In this document: one piece after another, positions 1 to 6,397 of the stretch
Layout: every line of letters starts with the position of its first letter
Position numbering within the stretch: position 1 is the stretch's first letter
Assembly: GCA_009776345.1 (NCBI GenBank)
Contig: WRLS01000093.1
Location: forward strand, 1-8,302
Direction: 5' to 3'
From: Oscillospiraceae bacterium
Lineage (GTDB): Bacteria > Bacillota > Clostridia > Oscillospirales > Ruminococcaceae
Length of the DNA: 8,302 bases
Position numbers and translations under genes: made by a program
The notes under the pieces: model-generated
What the model saw: only the letters and a program-made list of their open reading frames with translations
Databases searched by the model: none
Told to the model about the DNA's origin: nothing

Positions 1-57
1 ATCTATATTGTCATGGAATCAAACGTAACGGAAATCGGCCGCGATGATGATGAATAA
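1..57 (+). CDS. C-terminal end of an upstream gene (partial, unidentified)
   Basis: Reading from base 1, an open frame of 18 codons ends at TAA (55-57). The last residues are acidic (…EIGRDDDE). The start lies outside the window, and the fragment is too short to assign a family. A gene end here is plausible for two reasons: a polar, acidic tail is typical of protein C-termini, and a large palindromic element begins exactly at the stop codon, as such elements usually do when they sit in intergenic space. I see no promoter between this stop and yebC, so the unknown gene may be cotranscribed with yebC. It could also be a chance open frame. Confidence 0.4.
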   Translation: MYIVMESNVTEIGRDDDE

Positions 58-218
58 GAACCCATCTTCAATAACGAGATGTGCCGGCGCATTGAAGCGA
101 TTTTTTGCAGTGCGAGGCAAATTTTCGCAGGAATACTCCATGTATTCCAAGGAAATTTAACGAAGCAATGCGGAAAATCGCCAATGCGCCGGTGCGTTGA
201 GTATTGAAGATGGGTTCT
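57..218. repeat. 162-nt imperfect palindrome (MITE-like or hairpin RNA element)
   Basis: The outer arms 57-73 (AGAACCCATCTTCAATA) and 202-218 are perfect 17-bp inverted complements. Pairing continues inward with interruptions: a CCGGCGCATTG block, a CGATTTT block and an AAATTT block. It closes with GGAATAC against GTATTCC around the centre near 138-142. TAA sits immediately outside GAACCC on the left (55-57) and GGGTTC on the right (218-220), which fits a 3-bp target duplication. The left TAA is also the stop codon of the upstream frame. No transposase is encoded, so this is either a non-autonomous mobile palindrome or a long hairpin in the leader of yebC. No known riboswitch fold was recognised. 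Confidence 0.75.
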
Positions 219-223
219 AAGTA

Positions 224-232
224 AAAGGAGGG
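224..232 (+). promoter_or_regulatory. Ribosome binding site of yebC
   Basis: AAAGGAGGG is a near-complete anti-16S match, 7 nt before the ATG at 240. It fixes the start. It lies just outside the right arm of the 57-218 palindrome. Confidence 0.9.
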
Positions 233-239
233 CACTACA

Positions 240-959
240 ATGGCAGGCCATTCTAAATGGAACAACATAAAACGCAAAAAAGGCAAAACCGACGCGCAAA
301 AGGCGAAAATCTTCACAAAAGTGGGCAGGGAGATTTCCGTGGCTGTGCGGGAGGGCGGCGCAAACCCCGACGCCAACTCCAAGCTGCGGGACTTGATCGC
401 GAAGGCGAAAAGCCTGAACGTCCCGAATGAAAACATCGAGCGCACTATAAAAAAAGCAGGGGACTCCGACCGCGACAATTACGAGTTTATTATGTATGAG
501 GGCTACGGCCCCGGCGGCGTCGCGCTTTTGGTGGAGAGCCTTACCGACAACCGCAACCGCACTGCTGGCGACCTGCGCCACTACTTCGACAAAAACGGCG
601 GCAATTTAGGGCAGAGCGGCTCCGTGGGCTTTTTATTCGAGCGCAGGGGCGTACTCGTGAGCGAAAATGAAGGCTACAAGGAAGGCGACCTCATATATGA
701 CGCATTGGAGGGCGGCGCGTATGACTTCGAGCTTTCCCCCGAGGCCGTGGAAATCTACTGCGACCCGAACAATGTAGGCGATGTCCGCGAGGCTATGGAA
801 AGCATGGGCTACAGCTTTGTTTCCGCCCAGCCGGAGTACGTCCCCCTCAGCCTTGTAAAGCTTGACGAGGACGGTGCGAAAAAAATGGAGCGCCTTATAG
901 AAATGCTTGAGGACAACGACGATATCCAAAATATCTGGCATAACTGGGAAGAGGGATGA
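240..959 (+). CDS. yebC: YebC/PmpR/TACO1-family protein
   Basis: This 239-residue protein has the usual length for the family. The N-terminus is diagnostic: MAGHSKWNNIKRKKGKTDAQ, followed by the K-x-FTKVGREISVAVREGG helix and NPDANSKLRDLIAKAK. The central FIMYEGYGPGGVALLVESLTDNRNRT segment and the C-terminal LEDNDDIQNIWHNWEEG also match. Members were first described as DNA-binding transcriptional regulators. More recent work on bacterial YebC and mitochondrial TACO1 places them at the ribosome, helping translation of proline-rich stretches. Which role applies here cannot be read from the sequence. The start is set by a strong AAAGGAGGG. The usual neighbours (ruvC and related genes) are not in view. 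Instead the stop is 7 nt before a methionine-synthase-like gene, so the two are almost certainly cotranscribed. No own promoter is obvious downstream of the palindrome. Confidence 0.96.
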   Translation: MAGHSKWNNIKRKKGKTDAQKAKIFTKVGREISVAVREGGANPDANSKLRDLIAKAKSLNVPNENIERTIKKAGDSDRDNYEFIMYEGYGPGGVALLVESLTDNRNRTAGDLRHYFDKNGGNLGQSGSVGFLFERRGVLVSENEGYKEGDLIYDALEGGAYDFELSPEAVEIYCDPNNVGDVREAMESMGYSFVSAQPEYVPLSLVKLDEDGAKKMERLIEMLEDNDDIQNIWHNWEEG

Positions 960-966
960 GCGCGCA

Positions 967-2619
967 ATGAACCTTCGTGAATACACCGAAAACCGTCTGC
1001 TCTTTTTTGACGGCGCAATGGGCACGATGCTCCAAAGGCAGGGGCTTGCATCGGGCGACCTGCCGGAGCTTCTCTGCCGTTCCTCGCCCGATGCCGTTAC
1101 AAAAATCCACATGGATTACGTCGCGGCGGGGGCGGATGTCGTCACCGCAAACACCTTCCAGGCAAACGAGCTTAAGCTCGGCGCACACAGCGTGGAGGAT
1201 GTCGTGGAGGCGGCGGTGAATTGCGCCAAAGCGTCGGGCGCGCGCTTCACTGCCCTCGACGCGGGGCCGCTCGGCCAACTTATGGAGCCGATGGGTCCGA
1301 TGACCTTTGACCGCGCGTACGAAATCTACGCCCGCCAGATCAAAGCGGGGGCGAAAGCAGGCGCGGACCTTATCCTCATTGAAACAATCTCCGACCTCTA
1401 CGAAGCCAAGGCCGCTGTGCTTGCCGCCAAGGAAAACACCTCCCTGCCGGTTTTCTGCACCATGACCTTTGAAGAAAACGGCCGCACCTTCATGGGCTGC
1501 GACCCGCTCAGCGCTGTGCTTACTTTACAGGGGCTGGGCGTGGACGCGCTGGGCGTGAACTGCTCCCTTGGGCCGGAAAAGCTGCGCCCCGTCGTGGACA
1601 TCATGCTTCGCTATTCGCGCGTGCCCGTAATGCTGCAGGCGAACGCAGGGCTTCCCGTAATGCGCGGCGGCATCCCCTGCTATGATATCACACCGGAGCA
1701 GTACGCCGCCGAGGTTATGGGGATGATAAACCGCGGCGTTGCGGTTATCGGCGGATGCTGCGGGACCGACCCGGATTACATCCGCCTAATTAAAAAAATG
1801 GCGGGGGACAGCCCGCCCGCTAAAAGGGCCGCACAGCGCGTAACAGCCTGCTCGTCAGGTTCCAGGGCGGTGATTTTTGACGATTCGTTTACGGTAATCG
1901 GGGAGCGGCTAAACCCCACGGGCAAAAGCAAAATGCAAGAAGCCCTGCGTGATGGCGACATGGATTATCTTACCGAGGAAGCAATTGCGCAGGCAGACGA
2001 AGGCGCGGCGCTCCTCGACCTTAACGTATTCACGGCGGAAATTGACGAGGCGTCGGTTATGGCACAGGCTGTCCGCGAAATCGGCGGCATGGTAAAAACC
2101 CCCTTGCAAATCGACAGCGCAGACCCTATCACCATTGAAGCAGGATGCAGGGCATATAACGGCAAGCCCATTATAAACTCTGTCAATGGGAAAAAAGACG
2201 CGATGGAGAAAATCTTCCCCATCGCAAAAAAATACGGTGCGCTTATTATCGGGCTTACGCTGGACGAAAACGGCGTCCCGCCTACAGCGCAGGGGCGTTT
2301 TGATATCGCGCGGCGGATCCTCGAAGAAGCGCGGCACTACGGCATCCCGGAGGAAGACCTCATCATCGACTGCATCGCGCTCCCCGCCGCTACGCATCCC
2401 GCGCAAAGCGCCGTAACATTGGAAGCAATCCGCCTTGTGAAAGAGAAGCTTAACCTAAAGACAATCTTGGGCATAAGCAATGTATCCTTCGGCTTGCCGG
2501 GGCGAGACAAGCTAAACGCCGCGTTTCTCGCCGCCGCCTTAGGCGCGGGGCTTGACAGCGCAATCATGGATCCGGCGCAGCTGCGCAGCTGCGCGGAGCG
2601 CCGCAGGATTGAGGAGTGA
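967..2619 (+). CDS. MetH-type homocysteine/folate methyltransferase, ending before the cobalamin module
   Basis: The 550-residue product resembles the N-terminal half of cobalamin-dependent methionine synthase. Residues 1 to about 295 form the homocysteine S-methyltransferase barrel: FFDGAMGTMLQRQG near the start, ANTFQANELKL, and the zinc ligands Cys199 (GVNCSLGP) and Cys264-Cys265 (GGCCGT). Residues about 309-540 form the methyltetrahydrofolate-binding barrel: VIGERLNPTGK (310-320), DLNV (351-354), QIDSADP (381-387), NSVNG (404-408) and ISNVSFGLPGR (503-513). Clostridial MetH proteins normally continue with a cap and B12-binding domain to about 790 residues. Here the frame stops right after the folate barrel (DSAIMDP). 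The last roughly 10 residues and the TGA are encoded by a 7-mer repeat element. No B12-binding fragment follows; the next gene is ddl on the other strand. The enzyme may therefore be truncated, or may rely on a separate corrinoid protein. ATG 967 is preferred over the in-frame upstream ATG 907, which lies inside yebC; AGAGGGA about 10 nt upstream can serve as ribosome binding site. Confidence 0.9.
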   Translation: MNLREYTENRLLFFDGAMGTMLQRQGLASGDLPELLCRSSPDAVTKIHMDYVAAGADVVTANTFQANELKLGAHSVEDVVEAAVNCAKASGARFTALDAGPLGQLMEPMGPMTFDRAYEIYARQIKAGAKAGADLILIETISDLYEAKAAVLAAKENTSLPVFCTMTFEENGRTFMGCDPLSAVLTLQGLGVDALGVNCSLGPEKLRPVVDIMLRYSRVPVMLQANAGLPVMRGGIPCYDITPEQYAAEVMGMINRGVAVIGGCCGTDPDYIRLIKKMAGDSPPAKRAAQRVTACSSGSRAVIFDDSFTVIGERLNPTGKSKMQEALRDGDMDYLTEEAIAQADEGAALLDLNVFTAEIDEASVMAQAVREIGGMVKTPLQIDSADPITIEAGCRAYNGKPIINSVNGKKDAMEKIFPIAKKYGALIIGLTLDENGVPPTAQGRFDIARRILEEARHYGIPEEDLIIDCIALPAATHPAQSAVTLEAIRLVKEKLNLKTILGISNVSFGLPGRDKLNAAFLAAALGAGLDSAIMDPAQLRSCAERRRIEE

Positions 2620-2707
2620 GGATTGAGGTTTTAGGAAAAGGACGGTACGACAATTTCCTTCCCTTCCTAAATCCCCAATCCTAAAACCTAAATCCTGCCG
2701 AAGGCCG
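2588..2707 (+). repeat. 7-mer array element, copy 1 (supplies stops of both flanking genes)
   Basis: The left hairpin (2588-2594 with 2598-2604, GGA loop, one mismatch) is followed by four AGG-type 7-mers at 2605-2632. The conserved core begins AGGAAAAGGACG and ends TTTCCTTCCCTT. Four CCT/CCC-type 7-mers occupy 2666-2693, and the end is CCTGCCGAAGGCC. The TGA of the methionine-synthase-like gene (2617-2619) falls in the left array. The TAG of ddl (2688-2690, minus) falls in the right array. The 17 bases 2591-2607 are identical to 3834-3850 in copy 2. There is no T-run, so it is not a canonical terminator. Confidence 0.85.
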
Positions 2708-3725
2708 CCTCCCGCACTACCCTTTCACACAGCTCCCCGAAATCTATACCGGCGGCGGCGGCTTCTTGCGGCAGCAGGCTGGTCGGCGTCATGCCGGGCA
2801 AGGTGTTCGCCTCCAGGCAATAAATAAGCCCATCCTCCCCCAAAATAAAATCTATGCGCGAATACGAACCCAGCCGCAGCGCCCCATGCACCGCAAGCGC
2901 ACAGCCCGCCAGCTGTGCTTCAAGTTCCCCGCTTATATCCGCGGGGCAGACTTCTGTCATTAGCCCGGGCTGATATTTGTTTTTGTAATCATAGAAACCG
3001 CCGTATTTGGGGATGATTTCAATCGCCGGGAGGGCTTCGCCCGCCAACACGCCGACAGAAAATTCCCGCCCCGCGATTTTTTTCTCCGCGAAGACCGCGT
3101 CTTCGTATTTTTTTGCGTACTCAAGCGCCGCCCCCCACTGATCCGCAGTTTCGATGATTGACACGCCCACGCTCGAACCGCAGCCGACGGGCTTCATTAC
3201 ACAGGGCAGCCCCACGCTTTCGGGGACGGCCGCACTGTCCGCGGGGACTACCGCCCAATCCGGCGTAAGGATACCGGCAAAGCGCATCAGCTCCTTTGAT
3301 ACAAGCTTATCCATTGCCAGCAGGCTCCCGGTGTACCCCGTCCCCGTATATGTAACCCCGTACATATCAAACATTGCCTGGAGCCTGCCGTCCTCACCGG
3401 CAGACCCGTGCAAAGCCAAAAACACGGCATCCGCCGTGCGGCAAATTTCCGTCACGTTCGGCCCGACAAGCCCCGCCCTCCCGCCGTTTTCACGGCGCAC
3501 CGCGTCTAAATCGGGTTCATGCTCCGGCACTTTAAACTCATACGAAGCTTTGCCGTATTTTTTATAGAACCCGTCAAAATCATCGGCATCGGGCGCGCCG
3601 CAATACAGATCCAGCAGCGCGGCATGATGCCCGCGCGACAAAAGCGCGTTTGCGATCATGCATCCTGACGAAAGCGAAACATCCCTTTCCGGGCAAAGCC
3701 CCCCTGCCAGCACACAAATTTTCAT
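2688..3725 (-). CDS. ddl: D-alanine--D-alanine ligase
   Basis: This 345-residue cytoplasmic ATP-grasp enzyme joins two D-alanines for the peptidoglycan stem peptide. The N-terminal catalytic Glu is E13 in CPERDVSLSSG. LALHGSAGEDG (103-113) and the lysine in MDK (138-140) are typical. ATP-grasp segments are VMKPVGCGSSVGVS (176-189) and AEKKIAGREFSV (213-224). The omega-loop FYDYKNKY (244-251) keeps the tyrosine (Y251) equivalent to E. coli DdlB Tyr216. That argues for D-Ala-D-Ala rather than VanA-type D-Ala-D-Lac specificity. Magnesium ligands lie in RIDF (290-293) and CLEANTLPGMTPTSLLP (303-319). The start ATG has GGGGGGA about 10 nt upstream. The last five or six residues and the TAG come from the repeat element, but all catalytic parts are intact. 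It converges on the methionine-synthase-like gene and is transcribed alone. Confidence 0.96.
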   Translation of the reverse strand: MKICVLAGGLCPERDVSLSSGCMIANALLSRGHHAALLDLYCGAPDADDFDGFYKKYGKASYEFKVPEHEPDLDAVRRENGGRAGLVGPNVTEICRTADAVFLALHGSAGEDGRLQAMFDMYGVTYTGTGYTGSLLAMDKLVSKELMRFAGILTPDWAVVPADSAAVPESVGLPCVMKPVGCGSSVGVSIIETADQWGAALEYAKKYEDAVFAEKKIAGREFSVGVLAGEALPAIEIIPKYGGFYDYKNKYQPGLMTEVCPADISGELEAQLAGCALAVHGALRLGSYSRIDFILGEDGLIYCLEANTLPGMTPTSLLPQEAAAAGIDFGELCERVVREAAFGRI

Positions 3726-3772
3726 AGCTCATCAATCCCCCCATAATAGCATAACCGTATCATTTTTATTAT

Positions 3773-3791
3773 ATTATACGTATGAATTATA
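3773..3791 (-). promoter_or_regulatory. Possible promoter region of ddl
   Basis: The roughly 100-bp AT-rich stretch upstream of ddl contains two TATAAT hexamers on the minus strand (3773-3778 and 3786-3791). No good -35 hexamer stands 16-18 bp upstream of either; the nearest TTGATG (3801-3806) is 22 bp from the first. The assignment is tentative and rests on the AT-rich setting and the -10 matches. Confidence 0.3.
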
Positions 3792-3825
3792 CAGTTGTTT
3801 CATCAATATCCATATTCATGGCAAT

Positions 3826-3847
3826 GTAGGGCGGCGCGGAGCGCCGC
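3826..3847 (+). repeat. GTAG-preceded REP-like hairpin
   Basis: GTAG (3826-3829) leads into a GC-only stem: GCGGCGC (3831-3837), GGA loop, GCGCCGC (3841-3847). It abuts the left end of 7-mer element copy 2 directly. Confidence 0.6.
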
Positions 3848-3950
3848 AGGTTTTAGGATTTAGGTTTCAGGTTTCAGGAAAAGGACGACACGACAATTTC
3901 CTTCCCTTCCTAAATCCTCATTCCTAAAACCTCAATCCTGCCGAAGGCCG
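3831..3950 (+). repeat. 7-mer array element, copy 2
   Basis: Same architecture and orientation as copy 1. The left GC hairpin is followed by four AGG-type 7-mers (3848-3875) and a core with AGGAAAAGGACGA and TTTCCTTCCCTT. Four CCT-type 7-mers follow (3909-3936), with the end CCTGCCGAAGGCC. It lies upstream of ddl, outside any gene. A GTAG hairpin follows immediately on its right. Confidence 0.85.
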
Positions 3951-4180
3951 TAGGGGACGGCGTCCCCGACGTCCCGAAATTATTAAGCAATCAACAACAT
4001 TGCATCGTAGGGACGACCCTCGCGGTCGCCCGCATTTACCGCATCGCATCGTACAATGCGGACGACCGCAAGGGTCGTCCCTACGGCATAACAAATTTTT
4101 TCGTGTAGGGGCGGCAACCTGCCGCCCGTCAAAGGCAAATCGAATATTCGCGGTCGGGGATGGAACCCCGACCCTACAAG
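3950..4180. repeat. Cluster of four GTAG-type (REP-like) hairpins
   Basis: No gene is visible here. (1) GTAG 3950-3953, then GGGGACG/CGTCCCC around 3960. (2) An 80-nt palindrome, 4006-4085, bounded by GTAG on both strands, with 31-bp arms and two mismatches. (3) GTAG 4105-4108, then GGGCGGCA/TGCCGCCC (4109-4127, 3-nt loop). (4) On the minus strand, GTAG (4174-4177), then GGTCGGGG/CCCCGACC (4152-4173, 6-nt loop). Hairpin 3 recurs exactly at 8179-8202, and hairpin 4 recurs in diverged form at 8252-8280. Confidence 0.75.
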
Positions 4181-4219
4181 CTCCTTCCCTTCCTATTTTC
4201 TATTTTCCAATTTCTATCT
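4181..4219 (+). repeat. Remnant of the 7-mer element (right half only)
   Basis: CTCCTTCCCTT matches the end of the conserved core. Four diverged 7-mers follow in register (4192-4219, TCTATTT-like). The left array and most of the core are absent. It ends about 20 nt before the GNAT start. Confidence 0.55.
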
Positions 4220-4238
4220 GCGCAAAAGGCGGTACCCT

Positions 4239-4799
4239 ATGAAACGTCTGGAAACCCCGCGGCTGATCCTCCGCGCGTTCACGCCGGATGACCTCGCCGA
4301 CCTGTATGAATACGCAAAAAACCCAAACGTCGGCCCGCACGCGGGATGGCCCGCGCACAAAAGCCTCGACCATTCAAGGGCGGCGCTTCGGGATTTTATA
4401 AAGCACCGCGAATCCTGGGCAATTGAGCTTGCGGGAAGCGGCAAGGTAATCGGCTCTGTCGGGCTTCACACAGACAGGCTTTGGGAACGCGCGGGCGTAA
4501 AAATGCTCGGCTATGTCCTCTCGGAGCGGTATTGGGGCAACGGCTACGCCACGGAAGCGGCGCGCAGTGTCATCCGCTATGCCTTTGAGGTGGAAAAGCT
4601 GCAGCTCCTTACGGTCTACCATTACTCATACAACGCGCCCTCGCGCAAAGTCGTAAAACGCTGCGGTTTTATCCGCGACGGCATACTTGTTGACGCGGCT
4701 GTTCTGCCCGACGGCAACATCACGGACGAGGTCTGCTATTCCATGACGCGCGCCGATTACAGGGCGATTAAGCCGCGCATGGAGCCGCTTCGGGCATGA
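4239..4799 (+). CDS. GNAT N-acetyltransferase, RimJ/RimL-like
   Basis: This 186-residue protein belongs to the Gcn5-related family that moves acetyl from acetyl-CoA to an amino group. It has the RimJ/RimL-type layout: ETPRLILRAFTPDDLADLYEY at the N-terminus, KVIGSVGLH (69-77), the acetyl-CoA pyrophosphate-binding motif ERYWGNGYATEA (96-107), and the late YNAPSRKVVKRCGF (131-144). The substrate is unknown. Relatives acetylate ribosomal proteins, other N-termini, or small amines and drugs. AAAAGGCGG 7 nt upstream is a moderate ribosome binding site. Its upstream spacer is filled with repeats and I find no clear promoter. Its TGA is 6 nt from the stop of the converging transporter gene, with no terminator hairpin between, so the transcripts probably overlap at their 3' ends. 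Confidence 0.92.
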   Translation: MKRLETPRLILRAFTPDDLADLYEYAKNPNVGPHAGWPAHKSLDHSRAALRDFIKHRESWAIELAGSGKVIGSVGLHTDRLWERAGVKMLGYVLSERYWGNGYATEAARSVIRYAFEVEKLQLLTVYHYSYNAPSRKVVKRCGFIRDGILVDAAVLPDGNITDEVCYSMTRADYRAIKPRMEPLRA

Positions 4800-4805
4800 T
4801 TGAAA

Positions 4806-6029
4806 TTACTCCCTGCCCGCCGTGCGCATTTCCGGGTTTTTCCAAATAATTATCCCGAACACGATAAATGATATAAAAGCCACCGCCGCGCCTGCTAAAA
4901 AGTTTTCGCGCATACCCATGTATTCTGTGATATAGCTGGCGGTGAAGGAACCAATCGCCCGCGAGCAGGTAACCGCAATAATCGCGTTGAGCATCTGCCC
5001 CGCGGATTTAAGCTGGGGCGGAACTACAAGGTTTATGTATTTTGCCATCGCAAAAGCTATGGCGATAAACCCCCAGCCGTGCAAAATCTGCGTGGCGAGT
5101 ATTTGATACGGGTTGCTGATAAAATAAATAAGCGTCATGCGCACAGATATCGCCAGCGCCGCAATCAGCAGGATCGCGCCTACACCGATCCTTTTGTATA
5201 TCCTGTCGGCGTAAATCAAAAACGGCACCTCCGCCACCGCCCCGACAGTGCTTGCTATATTCACCAGCCTTGAACCCACCAGCGCGCCCCCCACAATTGC
5301 CCCGGACGCCAAATGCATGGAAAAAACGCTGAAGAACAAAGACGCGCTCAGCATCAGAAAAAAACTAAGGCATATCATAACCATCAAGCTTTTATTTTTA
5401 AGCAGCACGGTAAGCGGAATCCGCTCTTTTTTTTCGCGGGCGTGCCCCGCTACCTTAGGCAAAAGCAGGCCGCTCGCGGCGCAAAGGATTAACGCGGCCG
5501 CGGACATCCAAATAATCCGCCCCCATTGGTCGTCGATTAAGAACCCAATAACCGCGGCGGTCAGCGCGAATGAAACTGTGCCCACCGCGCGGATCGGCCC
5601 GAAGGAGGATTTCGTGCGGTCGAGGGCCTCCAGCGTAATTGTACTGAGCAGCGGGTCCGTGGGCATATACACAAACGCGTGCGCGCACAGCACAATGGTG
5701 ATAAATACAACCAACGGGGCAATATCCCCGCCGGCGCCCATAACCGCCGAACCGCGCCCCAATAATAAAACCATCGCCGCCGAAAGTATTATCAAAGCAA
5801 TCAAAAGGATGTTTTTTGACCTGACGCGGTCACCGAGCCGCCCGAAGATAAACAGCCCGCCCGCCCCCACAATCGGCAGAATGGACGCAACACGGGCGAC
5901 AGTATGCGCCTGCAGCCCCCCGGAAAGCAGGTAATTGTTTATATTCGCCATATACACCGCCTGGTAGGCAAACATCAAGCCGTAAAAAGGCGCAAGCTCA
6001 AAGGGGTAGCGGGTTTTCATCTGCTGCAT
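4806..6029 (-). CDS. MFS transporter, LacY/NHS-like (MFS_1_like type)
   Basis: This 407-residue integral membrane protein has about 12 hydrophobic segments spread over its full length, the normal size for major facilitator superfamily carriers. After helix 2 comes GRLGDRVRSKN, matching MFS motif A (GxLaDrxGrk), in the loop between helices 2 and 3. The opening YPFELAPFYGLMFAYQAVYMANINNYL resembles the LacY/nucleoside-symporter-like branch, but the substrate cannot be read from sequence. The ATG at 6029 is preferred over the in-frame ATG at 6020 because GGGAG lies 8-9 nt before it. A sigma-A-like promoter sits 30-60 nt upstream. It is divergent from the 67-residue gene and tail-to-tail with the GNAT gene. 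No regulator gene adjoins it. Confidence 0.9.
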   Translation of the reverse strand: MQQMKTRYPFELAPFYGLMFAYQAVYMANINNYLLSGGLQAHTVARVASILPIVGAGGLFIFGRLGDRVRSKNILLIALIILSAAMVLLLGRGSAVMGAGGDIAPLVVFITIVLCAHAFVYMPTDPLLSTITLEALDRTKSSFGPIRAVGTVSFALTAAVIGFLIDDQWGRIIWMSAAALILCAASGLLLPKVAGHAREKKERIPLTVLLKNKSLMVMICLSFFLMLSASLFFSVFSMHLASGAIVGGALVGSRLVNIASTVGAVAEVPFLIYADRIYKRIGVGAILLIAALAISVRMTLIYFISNPYQILATQILHGWGFIAIAFAMAKYINLVVPPQLKSAGQMLNAIIAVTCSRAIGSFTASYITEYMGMRENFLAGAAVAFISFIVFGIIIWKNPEMRTAGRE

Positions 6030-6060
6030 TTACACTTCTCCCGTTTTTCACAGTGACCAC

Positions 6061-6089
6061 AGTATACTACATATTCCGGGAAGCGGCAA
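6061..6089 (-). promoter_or_regulatory. Sigma-A-like promoter of the MFS gene
   Basis: On the minus strand, TTGCCG (6084-6089), a 17-bp spacer and TATACT (6061-6066) precede the MFS gene. Transcription would start near 6054, giving a leader of about 25 nt that contains the GGGAG site. Confidence 0.7.
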
Positions 6090-6148
6090 GTATATCGAAA
6101 CGGCAAACGCGCATAATACATAGGAAAATACAGGACGGAGGGCATAAT

Positions 6149-6352
6149 ATGCCGGATCACAATAAAAAGAAAAAGAACAGCGAAAAAAAAGACAGCCTGG
6201 GCCATCTTGATATGGCCACCGCCGCCGTGGTCTCCTCCGGTGACATGACAGGGCTGATCCAACAGGCGCCCCATTCAAACGAGGATCAGGAAGCTTATGA
6301 GGAGCTGTACGAATACACCGGCTCCCCCTTAAAAAAACGCGGCCCGCAGTAA
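6149..6352 (+). CDS. Small charged protein of unknown function (67 aa)
   Basis: This product of 67 residues has a lysine-rich start (PDHNKKKKNSEKKDSLGHLD), a short apolar middle (MATAAVVSSGDMTGLIQQ), an acidic stretch (NEDQEAYEELYEYTG) and a basic end (SPLKKRGPQ). There is no signal peptide or membrane segment, so it is likely cytoplasmic. The middle block looks like one I associate with unannotated small Clostridia proteins, but I cannot confirm this. GGACGGAGGG 6 nt before ATG 6149 sets the start; the open frame extends upstream to 6053 but lacks a better site. A strong terminator 9 nt after the stop confirms an independent gene. A CATAAT at 6112-6117 could be its -10. It is divergent from the MFS gene. 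Confidence 0.8.
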   Translation: MPDHNKKKKNSEKKDSLGHLDMATAAVVSSGDMTGLIQQAPHSNEDQEAYEELYEYTGSPLKKRGPQ

Positions 6353-6360
6353 CAAAAAAG

Positions 6361-6389
6361 AAAGAGCCTTTACGGTAAGGCTCTTTTTT
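6361..6389. terminator. Intrinsic terminator, probably bidirectional
   Basis: A 10-bp stem (6361-6370 with 6377-6386, core GAGCC/GGCTC) with a 6-nt loop is followed by TTTTTT on the plus strand. On the minus strand the stem is followed by TTTCTTTTTT. It can therefore stop both the 67-residue gene and the converging cardiolipin synthase. Confidence 0.88.
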
Positions 6390-6397
6390 ATTTCATA

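Noticed and set aside
57..239. SAM or cobalamin riboswitch controlling the yebC-methionine synthase unit
   Set aside because: The structure is a single long palindrome. I do not see the conserved cores of these riboswitches, and the methionine gene is second in the unit.
3..581. 192-residue minus-strand open frame across the palindrome and the start of yebC
   Set aside because: It is antisense to yebC and runs through the palindrome. It has no ribosome binding site and no protein-family features.
907..966. Upstream in-frame ATG for the methionine-synthase-like gene
   Set aside because: It lies inside yebC. The family N-terminus begins at ATG 967, which has AGAGGGA before it.
2605..2693. CRISPR or telomere-like array
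   Set aside because: The units are only 7 nt, with no spacers and no cas genes. The resemblance to TTTAGGG-type telomere repeats is superficial, and the array reverses strand in the middle.
2688..3725. VanA/VanB-type D-Ala-D-Lac ligase
   Set aside because: The omega-loop keeps FYDYKNKY with the D-Ala-specific tyrosine, and no vanH, vanX or vanRS neighbours are present.
2588..3950. Integron-like gene cassettes with attC-like sites at copies 1 and 2
   Set aside because: The elements lack the R'/R'' core sites of attC, no integrase is present, and the bracketed genes are housekeeping genes with their own promoters.
5248..5934. 228-residue plus-strand open frame opposite the MFS gene
   Set aside because: It is a mirror of a GC-rich membrane-protein gene: low complexity, no start signals, no recognisable motif.
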